This document shows, one piece after another, positions 1-8,577 of a stretch of 64,000 nt of DNA. The position numbers and the translations under genes are program-made. The notes beneath the pieces were generated by a model, which had not been told where the DNA came from, searched no databases, and saw nothing but the letters and a program-made list of their open reading frames with translations. The stretch spans positions 1,004,578 to 1,068,577 of the forward strand of contig NZ_JACKZY010000001.1 in assembly GCF_020833685.1 (NCBI RefSeq), given 5' to 3'. This DNA is from Nitratireductor sp. B36 (GTDB taxonomy: Bacteria > Pseudomonadota > Alphaproteobacteria > Rhizobiales > Rhizobiaceae). Each line of letters opens with the position of its first letter. Positions within the stretch are counted from its first letter, which is position 1.

Positions 1-175
1 GACGGGTGTACCAGCGTTGTCGGTCCCGGCCGGGCGGCACTCATCCGGCCTGCCTTTCGGCGTACAATTCATCGGCCCCGCCCATTCGGAGGCGGTGCTC
101 CTGAAACTGGGGCAGTTGGTTGAAGGCATCACCGGACGGATGCCAATGCCTGCACCGTTTGCCATATGCGCCTGA
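1..175 (+). CDS. Amidase family protein, C-terminal fragment (5' end outside window)
   Basis: An open frame enters the window at base 2 and stops at a TGA at 173-175, giving about 57 C-terminal residues. The segment PALSVPAG followed by GLPFGVQFIG matches the conserved C-terminal region of the amidase signature (GatA-like) family, where this stretch follows the catalytic Ser-Ser-Lys core. The catalytic residues lie outside the window, so the substrate cannot be judged. It is convergent with pcaB, and a strong hairpin separates the two. Family assignment is fairly safe; the specific function is unknown. Confidence 0.7.
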   Translation, partial: TGVPALSVPAGRHSSGLPFGVQFIGPAHSEAVLLKLGQLVEGITGRMPMPAPFAICA

Positions 176-188
176 CTGGATTGAGCGA

Positions 189-226
189 CCGCTTTGAGGC
201 AGCGTTTCGGCGCTGCCTCAAAGCGG
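189..226. terminator. Perfect 16-bp hairpin between convergent genes
   Basis: The arms at 189-204 and 211-226 are perfect reverse complements with a 6-base loop (TTTCGG). It lies 13 bases after the amidase stop and 6 bases after the pcaB stop, so it probably ends transcription in both directions. Neither side has a long T run. Confidence 0.75.
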
Positions 227-232
227 CGCAGC

Positions 233-1321
233 TTATCGATGATCGCGACGGGTGGTTTTTCCGTCCGCAGACGGTTCGCCAATCCATGTTATCGCTTGAG
301 ACAGGTCCCTGGCCGCTGAAAGCGCGCGCGCAGTCGCCATCAACATTTGCGGAAGCACCATCCACTCAAGGCTCCACGCTGCCCCCGAACGCTCCTGCTC
401 ATGGATCACTGCATGATGCATGGCCGAAACCTGCGTGGCATTGAAGCGAGCAAGCGTTACCAGAAGTTCACCCAGAACCGGGTTCTGCTTGTGAGGCATT
501 GCCGATGACCCTCCGCCGCCCGAAAGCGCGATCTCGTCGATCCCCTGCTGCGCCATCAGCACCACATCCTGCCCGAACTTGCCGAGAGTTCCTGTCACAA
601 GGGAAAGGAACGATGCGTAATCGGCGATGCCGTGGCGCATGGCGTGCCAGGCCTTGGCTGTGGGGGCGAGCCCAAGGACTTGCGCAACATTCACGACGAC
701 GGTGTCAGCCTGAACGCCCAATGCTTTGCGGTCACCAGATGCGCCACCAATCTGGACCCGCTCGACATCAGAGCGTAGCGCGGTTAGCCGCTTCAAATGA
801 TCATCCAACGGCAGACGCCAGGTTTTGATCCGGTCGCCAGCCGTAATCATGGTGGCAGCCTGCATGCGCGTACGTCCCATCAGAGGCGCATCCCCGAAAC
901 GACTGATGAGTTCATCGAGCGATGCCGCCAGCGCCTTGATGCGCGCTTCCAGAAGATCGGAGGCTTCTTTCAGGGTGAGGGCCAGCGCCGTGTCCACGAC
1001 ATCCTGAGATGTGGCATGACGATGAACCGGATCGGGACCCGCTACGGCCTTCAACTGCCGAACCAGGCGCGGCACCGGCACACCGTCCTGCGCCATGCCG
1101 GCTGCAATATCCGTCAAGTCGATCCGTGCATTCTCGATTGCAAGCGCCGCCGCCTCAGCCTCTCCCTCATCGAAAAGACCTGCCCGGCCACAGGCCCGCG
1201 TCCAAGCCGCCTCGAAGGCGAGCATGTGGCGCATCTGCTGATCCGGGCCCAGGAGCGTGGCCATCTCCGGGTCGCCGAACAAGCCCGCCAGCCATGGATG
1301 ATCAAAAACGGAGACGTCCAT
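233..1321 (-). CDS. pcaB: 3-carboxy-cis,cis-muconate cycloisomerase
   Basis: Cyclises 3-carboxy-cis,cis-muconate, the product of protocatechuate 3,4-dioxygenase, to gamma-carboxymuconolactone in the cytoplasmic beta-ketoadipate pathway. The fumarase/aspartase superfamily signature GSSAMPHKQNP is present in the C-terminal half, and the N terminus MDVSVFDHPWLAGLFGD fits the family. I chose the ATG at 1321 (362 aa) because the frame upstream of it has no family resemblance and runs into pcaG. It is the last gene of pcaC-pcaH-pcaG-pcaB, 64 bases after pcaG, and is followed by the strong hairpin at 189-226. pcaD, pcaIJF and the usual pcaQ regulator are not in the window. Confidence 0.92.
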   Translation of the reverse strand: MDVSVFDHPWLAGLFGDPEMATLLGPDQQMRHMLAFEAAWTRACGRAGLFDEGEAEAAALAIENARIDLTDIAAGMAQDGVPVPRLVRQLKAVAGPDPVHRHATSQDVVDTALALTLKEASDLLEARIKALAASLDELISRFGDAPLMGRTRMQAATMITAGDRIKTWRLPLDDHLKRLTALRSDVERVQIGGASGDRKALGVQADTVVVNVAQVLGLAPTAKAWHAMRHGIADYASFLSLVTGTLGKFGQDVVLMAQQGIDEIALSGGGGSSAMPHKQNPVLGELLVTLARFNATQVSAMHHAVIHEQERSGAAWSLEWMVLPQMLMATARALSAARDLSQAITWIGEPSADGKTTRRDHR

Positions 1322-1385
1322 CCCGAAGCGCCTTTCGACATTGTTCGCGTCGCCTTGATCGGCGCTGCACGGTGAGCTGCATCTT

Positions 1386-1991
1386 TCAGAGATCAAGAAA
1401 CACCGTTTCGTGATCGCCTTGAAGGCGGATGTCGAAACGGTATTTCCCATCGGCAACTTTCTTCGCGATCAGCGTTTCCACGCGCGTGCGCTGTTCGATG
1501 CGGCTCAGCAGCGGATCGCCAGAATTATCCTCATCCTCGAAGTAGATCCTGGTGTTGAGCCCGGTGTTGATGCCGCGCGCGACGATCCACAATGAGATGT
1601 GAGGGGCGCTTCTTACCCCTCCCCGCCCCACATAGCTGCCGGGCTTGACCGTCGTGAGCCTGAACTCGCCGGTCGCCTCATCGACGGCAAAGCGGCAATG
1701 GCCCGAAACATTCGGGTCGGCACCCTCCTCCCCCGGGAACCTGCCGCCTCCGTCGCACTGCCAGCTTTCAATCAGCGCGTCGCGCAGCACCCATCCGGTG
1801 CCATCAAAGACAGAGCCCACAATGTCTATCATCTGCCCGTTCACCTTACCTGTGACAGGCGACGCGCCGATCTCCTGCGGGAAGGAGCCGGCATTGCCTG
1901 CATAAGTGGGCATCAGGCCGATGTGAACGTATGGACCTGCGGTCTGTGAGGGCGTTTCAGCAAGAGTCGTCAGCTTCTGCACCATGATCAC
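1386..1991 (-). CDS. pcaG: Protocatechuate 3,4-dioxygenase alpha subunit
   Basis: Alpha subunit of the Fe(III) intradiol dioxygenase that opens protocatechuate between its two hydroxyls. The 201-aa protein has the family N terminus (TPSQTAGPYVHIGL), the WQCD segment, and GEFRLTTVKPG followed by APHISLWIVARG. The alpha subunit lacks the full set of iron ligands, which the beta subunit supplies. Its start overlaps the pcaH stop by four bases (ATGA), so the two subunits are translationally coupled. A second in-frame ATG two codons downstream is an alternative start. Confidence 0.95.
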   Translation of the reverse strand: MIMVQKLTTLAETPSQTAGPYVHIGLMPTYAGNAGSFPQEIGASPVTGKVNGQMIDIVGSVFDGTGWVLRDALIESWQCDGGGRFPGEEGADPNVSGHCRFAVDEATGEFRLTTVKPGSYVGRGGVRSAPHISLWIVARGINTGLNTRIYFEDEDNSGDPLLSRIEQRTRVETLIAKKVADGKYRFDIRLQGDHETVFLDL

Positions 1992-2716
1992 ATCCCCTCC
2001 AGCTTGTTTTCAAACATCGTCTGCCGGCGACCGCGCAAAACGATATCGAACTTGTATGCGAGAAAATCGAGTGGGCGTGATTTCGAGAGGTCAAGAGGTG
2101 CCACAAGGCGATCAAGATGGCTGCGATCCCTGACGGTCGCTGCGATCGGGCAATGGGCAATCAGCGGATCCCCCTCGAAATACATCTGCGTGACCAGGCG
2201 CTGGCCGAAACTTTGGCCATAGATCGAAAAGTGGATATGCATCGGGCGCCAATCATTGGCACGGTTCGGCCAGGGATATGCGCCCGGCCGTATCGTGAGG
2301 AATTCATAATAGCCGCTTTCGTCCGTGAGCGTGCGGCCACATCCACCGAAATTCGGGTCGAGCGGAGCGAAATAGGTATCCTTGACATGCCGGTAGCGCC
2401 CGCCGGCATTTGCCTGCCAAATCTCGATAAGCGCATTCGGCACTGGGCGGCAATTCTCATCCAGTACGCGGCCATGCACAAGAATGCGCTCACCCACGGC
2501 AGGTGCCAGCCCCTTGGACCAGTTGAGAATGAGGTTGTTGTCGAGTTCGCCGATCAATTCGGCTCCGAAAACAGGACCGGTTTCCTCCGATGGCGTGCTC
2601 TCCATCGAAAGAAGCGGCAGATTGGGCGAACGCGTCACGCTGGTCTTGTAGTCCTCAGCATAAGGTGCCGGATGAACCGCCCGGTTGCGTGGGATGAGTG
2701 GTCCGAGATCGCTCAT
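1988..2716 (-). CDS. pcaH: Protocatechuate 3,4-dioxygenase beta subunit
   Basis: Catalytic, iron-binding subunit of protocatechuate 3,4-dioxygenase, 242 aa. The intradiol pattern is visible: GERILVHGRVLDENCRPVPN, then YYEFLTIRPGAYPWPN, and HIHFSIYG, which together supply the tyrosine and histidine ligands of the Fe(III). It overlaps pcaC upstream and pcaG downstream by four bases each, giving a tightly coupled pcaCHG unit. The product is 3-carboxy-cis,cis-muconate, which goes to PcaB. Confidence 0.96.
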   Translation of the reverse strand: MSDLGPLIPRNRAVHPAPYAEDYKTSVTRSPNLPLLSMESTPSEETGPVFGAELIGELDNNLILNWSKGLAPAVGERILVHGRVLDENCRPVPNALIEIWQANAGGRYRHVKDTYFAPLDPNFGGCGRTLTDESGYYEFLTIRPGAYPWPNRANDWRPMHIHFSIYGQSFGQRLVTQMYFEGDPLIAHCPIAATVRDRSHLDRLVAPLDLSKSRPLDFLAYKFDIVLRGRRQTMFENKLEGM

Positions 2717-3096
2717 TCCTCATTTTTCTCCATCTCTGCATAAGTCTGTTTGGCGAGTTTGAGAGCGTGATTGGCCTTCGGAACGCCGGCGTATATGGCA
2801 ACGTGTTGCAACGCTTCCGCGATGTCCTCCCGGGAGGCACCTGTGCGTGTGGTGGCCCGGATATGCATGGGGATCTCCTCGAAATTGCCAGTCGCTGCAA
2901 GAAGCGCGATCGTCAGCATGGACCGCTCGCGGCGGGTAAGGCGGTCAGACGCCCATACCGTGCCCCAGGCCCCTTCGGTGATCAGCGCCTGAAACGGCTG
3001 GTCAAATTCGGTCTTGGCGGCCTCTGCCCGATCCACATGAGCATCTCCAAGCACCTCGCGGCGGACCTTCATGCCCCGTTCAAACCTGTCGCTCAA
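2713..3096 (-). CDS. pcaC: 4-carboxymuconolactone decarboxylase
   Basis: Decarboxylates gamma-carboxymuconolactone to beta-ketoadipate enol-lactone. The 127-aa protein has the whole carboxymuconolactone decarboxylase fold: RREVLGDAHVDRA near the start, the substrate segment FDQPFQALITEGAWGTVW, and the family pattern HIRATTRTGASREDIAEAL. First gene of the pca unit; the ATGA overlap with pcaH implies coupled translation. Its promoter should lie in 3097-3309. None of the IclR-type inverted repeats found elsewhere in the island occurs there, so control may be separate. Confidence 0.93.
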   Translation of the reverse strand: MSDRFERGMKVRREVLGDAHVDRAEAAKTEFDQPFQALITEGAWGTVWASDRLTRRERSMLTIALLAATGNFEEIPMHIRATTRTGASREDIAEALQHVAIYAGVPKANHALKLAKQTYAEMEKNEE

Positions 3097-3309
3097 TGCC
3101 GCATCCTTTCCAAAAACCTTTCAGTTCCGCCGCAAAGTCACTCAGTCGCTTCATCCGGGCAAAAGACCGGCGCCATCCAACAGCCGCAAGTCTGTCTCAG
3201 TCGAGTTTACAAATACGGAAGGGATGACCGCGCCAACCAAGCGCTGAATCTGCATTCGGTCCCAATCGCGCTTCAACACCTGCATTCCCTCCCCCCGAGC
3301 CGAAGCTTG

Positions 3310-3332
3310 CCGCCCCCGCTCTGCGGGGGCGG
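3310..3332 (-). terminator. GC-rich hairpin after the amidohydrolase gene
   Basis: Arms CCGCCCCCGC (3310-3319) and GCGGGGGCGG (3323-3332) are perfect complements with a 3-base loop, six bases beyond the amidohydrolase stop codon. No T run follows on the minus strand. It probably separates the tct/amidohydrolase transcript from the pca transcript. Confidence 0.55.
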
Positions 3333-3338
3333 ACGGCA

Positions 3339-4352
3339 TCAATCGATGCGGAACAGCTTCTGAGCGTTCTTGTAGCAGATTTTCTCCATATCTTCGCGCG
3401 CCAGGTCCAGGGACTTCAAAACGGCGATCGTGTCGCGGATATATCCCGGACCTTTTTCGGGGTCGAAGGGGCTGTCAGACGCAAACAACACTTTGTCCAC
3501 CCCGTAGAACTCCAACCCGCAAACGGTGGCCGCGCGAGAACCGAAAACCGCAGTATCCGCATAGAAGTCCTTGAAATAATCGAACGGGCGCTTCTTGAGC
3601 CCTTTCAAAACATACGAAAGATCCTCGGTGGACGTACGCTTGCCGAGTTGATCCTGCCCCGGCCCGACGCGCCCTTCGAAGAAGGGAACCATGGCGCCCA
3701 GATGATGAGCTAGAACCTTGAGCCCGGGCAGCTTGTCCATCATTCCAGACAGGGCGATCCGTGCCATTGCCGCGCTGGTTTCGTAAGGCCATCCGAAGGT
3801 CCACCAAATCTCATAACGGGATTTCGACTCGGTGAGATAATCCGGCATTTCCTCTCCGCGTGAGGGATGAAGAAACACCGGCCTATCGAACTTGGCCGCC
3901 GTTTCGAAAATCGGAAAAAACTGCTCATCATCAAGCGGTGCACCGTTGACGTTCGTGTGAATCTGAACGCCGACGGCGCCATCGTTGGCAGAGAATACGC
4001 GTTCCAGTTCAGCGACGGCGGCGGAGGGATTGTTCATCGGCAGCGCGGCGAGATAACCTGGAAAATGTTGGGGATGCTTGCTGACAAGCTCGGCAAAACC
4101 CTCATTGCCGAGACGTGCAAGTTCAGGTGTTTTGTCCGGCGTTCCCATCTGCTCGATGGGCGGCATGCCCAGACTCAGGATCTGCCGATAATTCTCAAAG
4201 GGTTCGATAACTCTGAACCGCTCCTCCAAATCGAAGATGCAGGGGATATTCTGCATACGCTTGCCGATATTTTTGCCGGCACCTTCGAAGGTCTGAATCT
4301 TGTCCCAAAGCGGTTTCGGGAAGAAGTGATTGAAGGCATCAATGTACTGCAT
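3339..4352 (-). CDS. ACMSD-like amidohydrolase, probable aromatic-acid decarboxylase
   Basis: A 337-aa member of the amidohydrolase-2 family. Relatives include aminocarboxymuconate-semialdehyde decarboxylase and 2,6-dihydroxybenzoate-type decarboxylases, which remove a ring or side-chain carboxylate using one metal. Family blocks seen: VFLHPSRG, LKVLAHHLGAMVPFFEGR and LFASDSPFDPE, the last providing the metal-binding aspartate. The usual N-terminal HxH pair reads FNH (residues 7-9), so the first metal histidine is Phe. It lies 99 bases downstream of the tctAB fusion gene and ends at a GC hairpin, which places it last in the transport operon. Decarboxylation of a phthalate-like acid is inferred from context. 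Confidence 0.75.
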   Translation of the reverse strand: MQYIDAFNHFFPKPLWDKIQTFEGAGKNIGKRMQNIPCIFDLEERFRVIEPFENYRQILSLGMPPIEQMGTPDKTPELARLGNEGFAELVSKHPQHFPGYLAALPMNNPSAAVAELERVFSANDGAVGVQIHTNVNGAPLDDEQFFPIFETAAKFDRPVFLHPSRGEEMPDYLTESKSRYEIWWTFGWPYETSAAMARIALSGMMDKLPGLKVLAHHLGAMVPFFEGRVGPGQDQLGKRTSTEDLSYVLKGLKKRPFDYFKDFYADTAVFGSRAATVCGLEFYGVDKVLFASDSPFDPEKGPGYIRDTIAVLKSLDLAREDMEKICYKNAQKLFRID

Positions 4353-4429
4353 CTCTCGCTCTCTCTTTATAAAGTGGGTTTCAGCCCCGGCGCTTCGTTC
4401 AGCACCGGCACGATTGGGGAATTTGGAGA

Positions 4430-4446
4430 TGCAGGCTCTGCCTGCA
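4430..4446 (-). repeat. Short inverted repeat between tctAB and the amidohydrolase gene
   Basis: TGCAGGC and GCCTGCA pair across a 3-base loop just after the tctAB stop. It could be a weak terminator, an mRNA-stabilising hairpin, or chance. Confidence 0.3.
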
Positions 4447-4451
4447 CCCGG

Positions 4452-6500
4452 TTAAACCGACGGAATAACGGTCAATGCGGGGAACCACTGGCCTAAGAGT
4501 GTCTGTGGCCAGGGTATGCGCAAAAGCTGGTCGAAGATCAGGTAGACAGTCAGTGTGAGTGCGGCTGCATATCCTGCGATCAACTGCCATTTTTCACGCC
4601 CTTCGATGCGCATGAAAACCGCAACGAACAGTGGAACTGTGGGGATAAGACCGATCACCGCCATCATCGCGATGAAAAGGACGAGAAAGGCAAAGAACCG
4701 TGCCGCGCGCAGAGCAACTGTTTTCAGCGTAATGTCGCCATGATCGACGGATGTATCCATGTGTACTTCTTGCCGAATCTCTCCAGCGTCGGCCCGCGCC
4801 CGCTGTACTGACCGCGTAAAGACCTGATTGAGGAAACTCAGCACACAGAAACTCAGCGTCAGTATGCCAACACTCAACGGTCCGACCTTCGCGCCCCAGG
4901 GCCACTGGAGCGCTTCGGCAACCATGACACCCGCCAAGGCCAATACGCCGACATAGAGCAGATCCGACCATTGAAGCCGCGGTGTCCCAACATAGCTTGC
5001 GATACCCTTGAAACCGCCGAGCGCTCGAACATGGCGGATGAGCGGGCCGGCCAGCACGATGACCGCCATGGTGAAAAGCACGACGACGAGCGGGCGCAAC
5101 ATCCACTCGAAACCATATCGGGTGGTCGAGATGAACATGTAGCGTTCAATCAGGGCGCCAAGCACAAAGCCCAGAACAAGTGGTGGCCGTGGCCAGCGCA
5201 ATTGCTTCATGATCCAGCCGACAGCGGCAAAGATCAAAAGCGCGTAGAGATCTCCCCAATTGCGTGAGGACTGGAATGCTCCGACATAGACAAATATAAG
5301 AACAGCCGGCAGGATCAGCGTGTAGCGAAGAACTGCAATCTTTGCCAATTGCCCGGAAAACAGGAAGCAAAGACCTGCGCCCAGAATATTGGCGATCGCG
5401 ATCGACCAAACCATCGAGTAGGTGACGTCCAGGTTGGTTGTCAGCATCTCGGGCCCCGGCACGAGGCCGTGGATCAGGAAAACGCTAAGCAGAATGGCCA
5501 TGGACGCCGATCCGGGCACACCGAAGGCTATCGTTGGAACAAGTGAACCCGCAGTGATTGCATTGTTGGCCGCCTCAGGGGCGATGACGCCGCGCACATC
5601 GCCTTTGCCGAAAGTCTTGTCCGCACCCTTTGTGGTCTGGAAAGCCCAACCATAAGCAATCCAGTCGACAACGGAAGAGCCAAGCCCGGGTATGGCACCG
5701 ACCCCTGCGCCTAACCCGCCGCCACGCAGGACAAGCCACCAGTTCCTGAGGGCATCGCGGAGCCCTTCGCTCATTCCCTTGCGGGTGTCATATTTGGATT
5801 CCGAAGCAATGGCGGACCTTTTGATCGCAAGGTCTGCCAGCTCAGGCAAGGCGAAAAGGCCAAGAACGAGCGGCACGATCGGAAGCCCGTCCCATAGATA
5901 AAAACTTCCCATCGTATAACGCAGCGTGCCGGTTTGCGGGTCAGCGCCGATCATGGAAATCATGACACCGATTCCAGCGGCAACCAGACCTCGCAGTGGC
6001 GAGGTTCCTGACAGAACCGCCACCATTGCTATGCCGAATACAGAGAAGCCTAGAAGTTCCGGTGAGCCGATATAGAGCATGAATGGACGCAATACCGGCA
6101 CGGTCAGGGCCAGCAGCAGCGCGCCGACCAGCCCCCCGAAAAGAGACGATGTGAACGCTGCACTCAGTGCTCTGCCAGCCTCCCCGTTTTTTGCCATGGG
6201 ATTGCCGTCCATCACGGTCGCCTGGGCGCCGGCTGTACCGGGAACGCCGAAAAGCACAGCCGGGATCGTGTCGCTTGTACCCGTGACTGCCGACATCCCG
6301 AGCAGCATGGCGAAGGCCGCATAAGAATCCATCGTGAACGTAAATGGCAGCAGCAGCGCCATGCCTGCCAGCCCGCCAATCCCGGGGATGATGCCGAGAA
6401 AGAGCCCAAACAAGACGCCGCAACCCAGCATGAGAAGCCGGAACGGGTCTGCAAGTGCCACGATGGCATCGCTTGCTGCGCCGAGAACACTGATATCCAT
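4452..6500 (-). CDS. Tripartite tricarboxylate transporter, fused TctA-TctB membrane protein
   Basis: A 682-aa inner-membrane protein. Residues 1-500 are a TctA large permease with the typical LGIIPGIGGLAGMALLLPF loop and, in the second inverted half, GAIPGLGSSVVDWIAYG. After residue 500 come about four further hydrophobic segments (YVGVLALAGVMVAEALQWPW; FLVLFIAMMAVIGLIPTVPLF) that match the small TctB subunit, normally a separate gene of about 150 aa. A single chain would therefore provide both membrane subunits for a periplasmic TctC protein. The natural partner is the TctC at 7328-8365, with an aldolase-family gene between. The substrate is probably an aromatic di- or tricarboxylate, judged from neighbours. 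Confidence 0.88.
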   Translation of the reverse strand: MDISVLGAASDAIVALADPFRLLMLGCGVLFGLFLGIIPGIGGLAGMALLLPFTFTMDSYAAFAMLLGMSAVTGTSDTIPAVLFGVPGTAGAQATVMDGNPMAKNGEAGRALSAAFTSSLFGGLVGALLLALTVPVLRPFMLYIGSPELLGFSVFGIAMVAVLSGTSPLRGLVAAGIGVMISMIGADPQTGTLRYTMGSFYLWDGLPIVPLVLGLFALPELADLAIKRSAIASESKYDTRKGMSEGLRDALRNWWLVLRGGGLGAGVGAIPGLGSSVVDWIAYGWAFQTTKGADKTFGKGDVRGVIAPEAANNAITAGSLVPTIAFGVPGSASMAILLSVFLIHGLVPGPEMLTTNLDVTYSMVWSIAIANILGAGLCFLFSGQLAKIAVLRYTLILPAVLIFVYVGAFQSSRNWGDLYALLIFAAVGWIMKQLRWPRPPLVLGFVLGALIERYMFISTTRYGFEWMLRPLVVVLFTMAVIVLAGPLIRHVRALGGFKGIASYVGTPRLQWSDLLYVGVLALAGVMVAEALQWPWGAKVGPLSVGILTLSFCVLSFLNQVFTRSVQRARADAGEIRQEVHMDTSVDHGDITLKTVALRAARFFAFLVLFIAMMAVIGLIPTVPLFVAVFMRIEGREKWQLIAGYAAALTLTVYLIFDQLLRIPWPQTLLGQWFPALTVIPSV

Positions 6501-6512
6501 AGTCCGAAGGTC

Positions 6513-7265
6513 CTACTCTCGATTTCTCGATGCAGCGTCCCGGAGGCTGGCACTCCAGGACTGAGGTATGACATTTCCCGATTGCGCCTGGCGAATGTAG
6601 AAGTTCCACAGCTTAGCGATATGAAAGCCTCTTGGGCTCGATATTTGCGCAATCTCTTCTGCGGTGAGCGGCATCGGTTCCTGCCCTGCCTGAAGGACCA
6701 TCATGTGCTGCCTGGCATTCTCGAGAAAATGCACGGCATCCACGAACAGGGCAGGCACCGTTTCAGCTGTCATCACCAATCCGTGCGCGCGGATCAAAGC
6801 GGCATCGTGCTGTCCAAGCGTCTCCGCCAGAGCTGCGCCCTGTTCGGTTGTGGTTATCAGACTTGGATCAGGATGCGTGGGTATGCCTGAGGCCCAGCGC
6901 ACCGCGCGCGCCCGCATTGGCTTCAGCTGGATGCCCTTCATCAAGGTGAAGGTGATCGCCAACTCCATGTGGCAATGCAATACGGCTCCCACATCAGGCC
7001 GGGCGCGGAGTATTTCCGTGTGCAACGCCAATTCGAGTGGTGGCTTCAGATCACCGTGAATGACCTTGCCATCCATATCAACAACAAGCAGCCGTGACGG
7101 ATCAAGTTCACCGCGCGAGTCCGAAGCCGACTGAATCATAAAATGCTCGCCGTCCGGCATGCGCGCGCTGATATGGCCGCTGTAGTCAAGTATGCCGTGA
7201 GCGACGAGCATTCGGGTCGCCGCAGCAATTTGTTCGGCCAGAATGGCGTGAGGGTCGTTATCCAT
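6513..7265 (-). CDS. Class II aldolase/adducin family protein
   Basis: A 250-aa cytoplasmic protein of the class II (Zn-dependent) aldolase fold. The metal-binding histidines are visible in VLHCHME and in IRAHGLVM; the N-terminal YSGHISARMPDGEHFMIQ block is typical. The family includes fuculose-phosphate aldolase but also non-oxidative decarboxylases such as the 3,4-dihydroxyphthalate decarboxylase of phthalate pathways, and the neighbours favour the decarboxylase reading. It sits between tctC (62 bases upstream) and tctAB (12 bases downstream) in one operon. A second member lies at 14157-14900. Exact substrate unknown. Confidence 0.75.
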   Translation of the reverse strand: MDNDPHAILAEQIAAATRMLVAHGILDYSGHISARMPDGEHFMIQSASDSRGELDPSRLLVVDMDGKVIHGDLKPPLELALHTEILRARPDVGAVLHCHMELAITFTLMKGIQLKPMRARAVRWASGIPTHPDPSLITTTEQGAALAETLGQHDAALIRAHGLVMTAETVPALFVDAVHFLENARQHMMVLQAGQEPMPLTAEEIAQISSPRGFHIAKLWNFYIRQAQSGNVIPQSWSASLRDAASRNRE

Positions 7266-7327
7266 GATGAAACATGCTCGCTATGCCGGAGGACAGGGCG
7301 CGCAGCGCGGCACACCCTGGTTCAGGG

Positions 7328-8365
7328 TTAGTCCGATACGCCGATGAATTCGCTCAAGCGTGCAGCCACTTCCGGCTTGGTTGCCAGAATTTCACTGACG
7401 GTTTTCTGCAATTGCTCGCCAGACAACGGGATGACGGAAAGTCCCTCATCTGCAGCGGCTTGGGCGAAGGCCGGGTCTGCCACCATCTCGTCAAACGCCT
7501 TGCGCAGGGCCTGCAGGCGCTCTTCCGGAACATTCGGCGTGGTAAAAATCGGCCGGCCCATGGCGGTCGGGGCAGACAGCAGCCGCAACAGCTGCTCATC
7601 TTCGTCTGTCGATGCCAGCTCATAAAGCAATGGTACATCGGGAAGATCTGCCTCCCGCTGAAGACCGATCTGCACCAGCACGTTTATGAGGCCCTCCTCG
7701 TACCAGCCGAGTGGTTTCAACGAGGCCCAGTTTACACTCCCGCGCCCGTCGACTTCCCCCGTTTCCATCGCGTAGTTTATATCATTGCCGCCAGGATATC
7801 CGCTTACGATCTCAAACTTCGTCCCCAGCAATGCATTCATGATCGATGGATATTGCGAAGAGGTGGACCCACCTGTTGCTCCGATAGGGATAGCGATCTG
7901 CTTGGCTTCATCGACTGACGAAACTTTAGAAGTATGCCAGGTGATAAGGACATTGTTTTCCATCGTGGGACTGCCGATGTAGCCGAACGCGCTTGCATCG
8001 AGTTCGAGCGACTCTCCCATCGCCTGCGCCACCGACAGCGACTGGTCCGCGGTGCCGAGAACCGTACCATCCTGTGGTGCAACATTGTAGATGTAGCCAG
8101 CGGCAAGTCGGCTGGACGCTCCAGGCATGTTGCGGGGCACGATCTCTGGATTGCCTGGGATATATTTTCCAAGATGTCTGGCGACCAGACGCGCATATCG
8201 GTCATATCCGCCACCGGAAGAGTATCCGATGATCATATCGATCGTCTTGCCCTGGTAGAACGCCTCGACCGTCTCCTCAGCGTGACCAGGAGCCGCACAA
8301 ACGGACCCAATCAGCATTGCTCCCAATAGACCCGACAGACCCGGAAGCCTTGATGCAAACGCCAT
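7328..8365 (-). CDS. TctC-type periplasmic substrate-binding protein (first copy)
   Basis: A 345-aa Bug/TctC receptor of a tripartite tricarboxylate transporter. It has an N-terminal signal peptide ending near CAAPGHAEE, then the family opening VEAFYQGKTIDMIIGYSSGGGYDRYARL and the block PGNPEIVPRNMPGASS. It would bind a carboxylate in the periplasm and hand it to the TctA-TctB fusion at 4452-6500. The ATG at 8365 follows a strong ribosome site (GGGGAGGAG). One of the island's inverted-repeat operators lies 94 bases upstream, so it is probably the first gene of the operon tctC-aldolase-tctAB-amidohydrolase. Confidence 0.92.
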   Translation of the reverse strand: MAFASRLPGLSGLLGAMLIGSVCAAPGHAEETVEAFYQGKTIDMIIGYSSGGGYDRYARLVARHLGKYIPGNPEIVPRNMPGASSRLAAGYIYNVAPQDGTVLGTADQSLSVAQAMGESLELDASAFGYIGSPTMENNVLITWHTSKVSSVDEAKQIAIPIGATGGSTSSQYPSIMNALLGTKFEIVSGYPGGNDINYAMETGEVDGRGSVNWASLKPLGWYEEGLINVLVQIGLQREADLPDVPLLYELASTDEDEQLLRLLSAPTAMGRPIFTTPNVPEERLQALRKAFDEMVADPAFAQAAADEGLSVIPLSGEQLQKTVSEILATKPEVAARLSEFIGVSD

Positions 8366-8458
8366 GTTCTCCTCCCCAATTGTGTCGGGCGGCCCCTCCT
8401 GCGCCCTACGACGTAATTAGCACCCTTCCTGGTGCATCCGTCAAGCAAATATCAAAAA

Positions 8459-8479
8459 ATTCCCTTATTATGAGATTTT
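8459..8479. promoter_or_regulatory. IclR-type operator candidate, copy 1
   Basis: Reads ATTCCCTT-ATT-ATGAGATT, aligned to the shared inverted repeat AATCyCAT-N3-ATGAGATT. It lies in the AT-rich gap before the first tctC operon. Seven such sites occur in this island, all in intergenic gaps; the IclR gene at 15128-15877 is the likely binder (inference). Confidence 0.55.
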
Positions 8480-8577
8480 CAAATTAAAGATCAGAGCGCT
8501 AAATATCACTCGCATTTGCGAATATCATTTTGATAAATATATATTATTTTCGTTTTCGTCTTTTGATTTTCGCTTTT

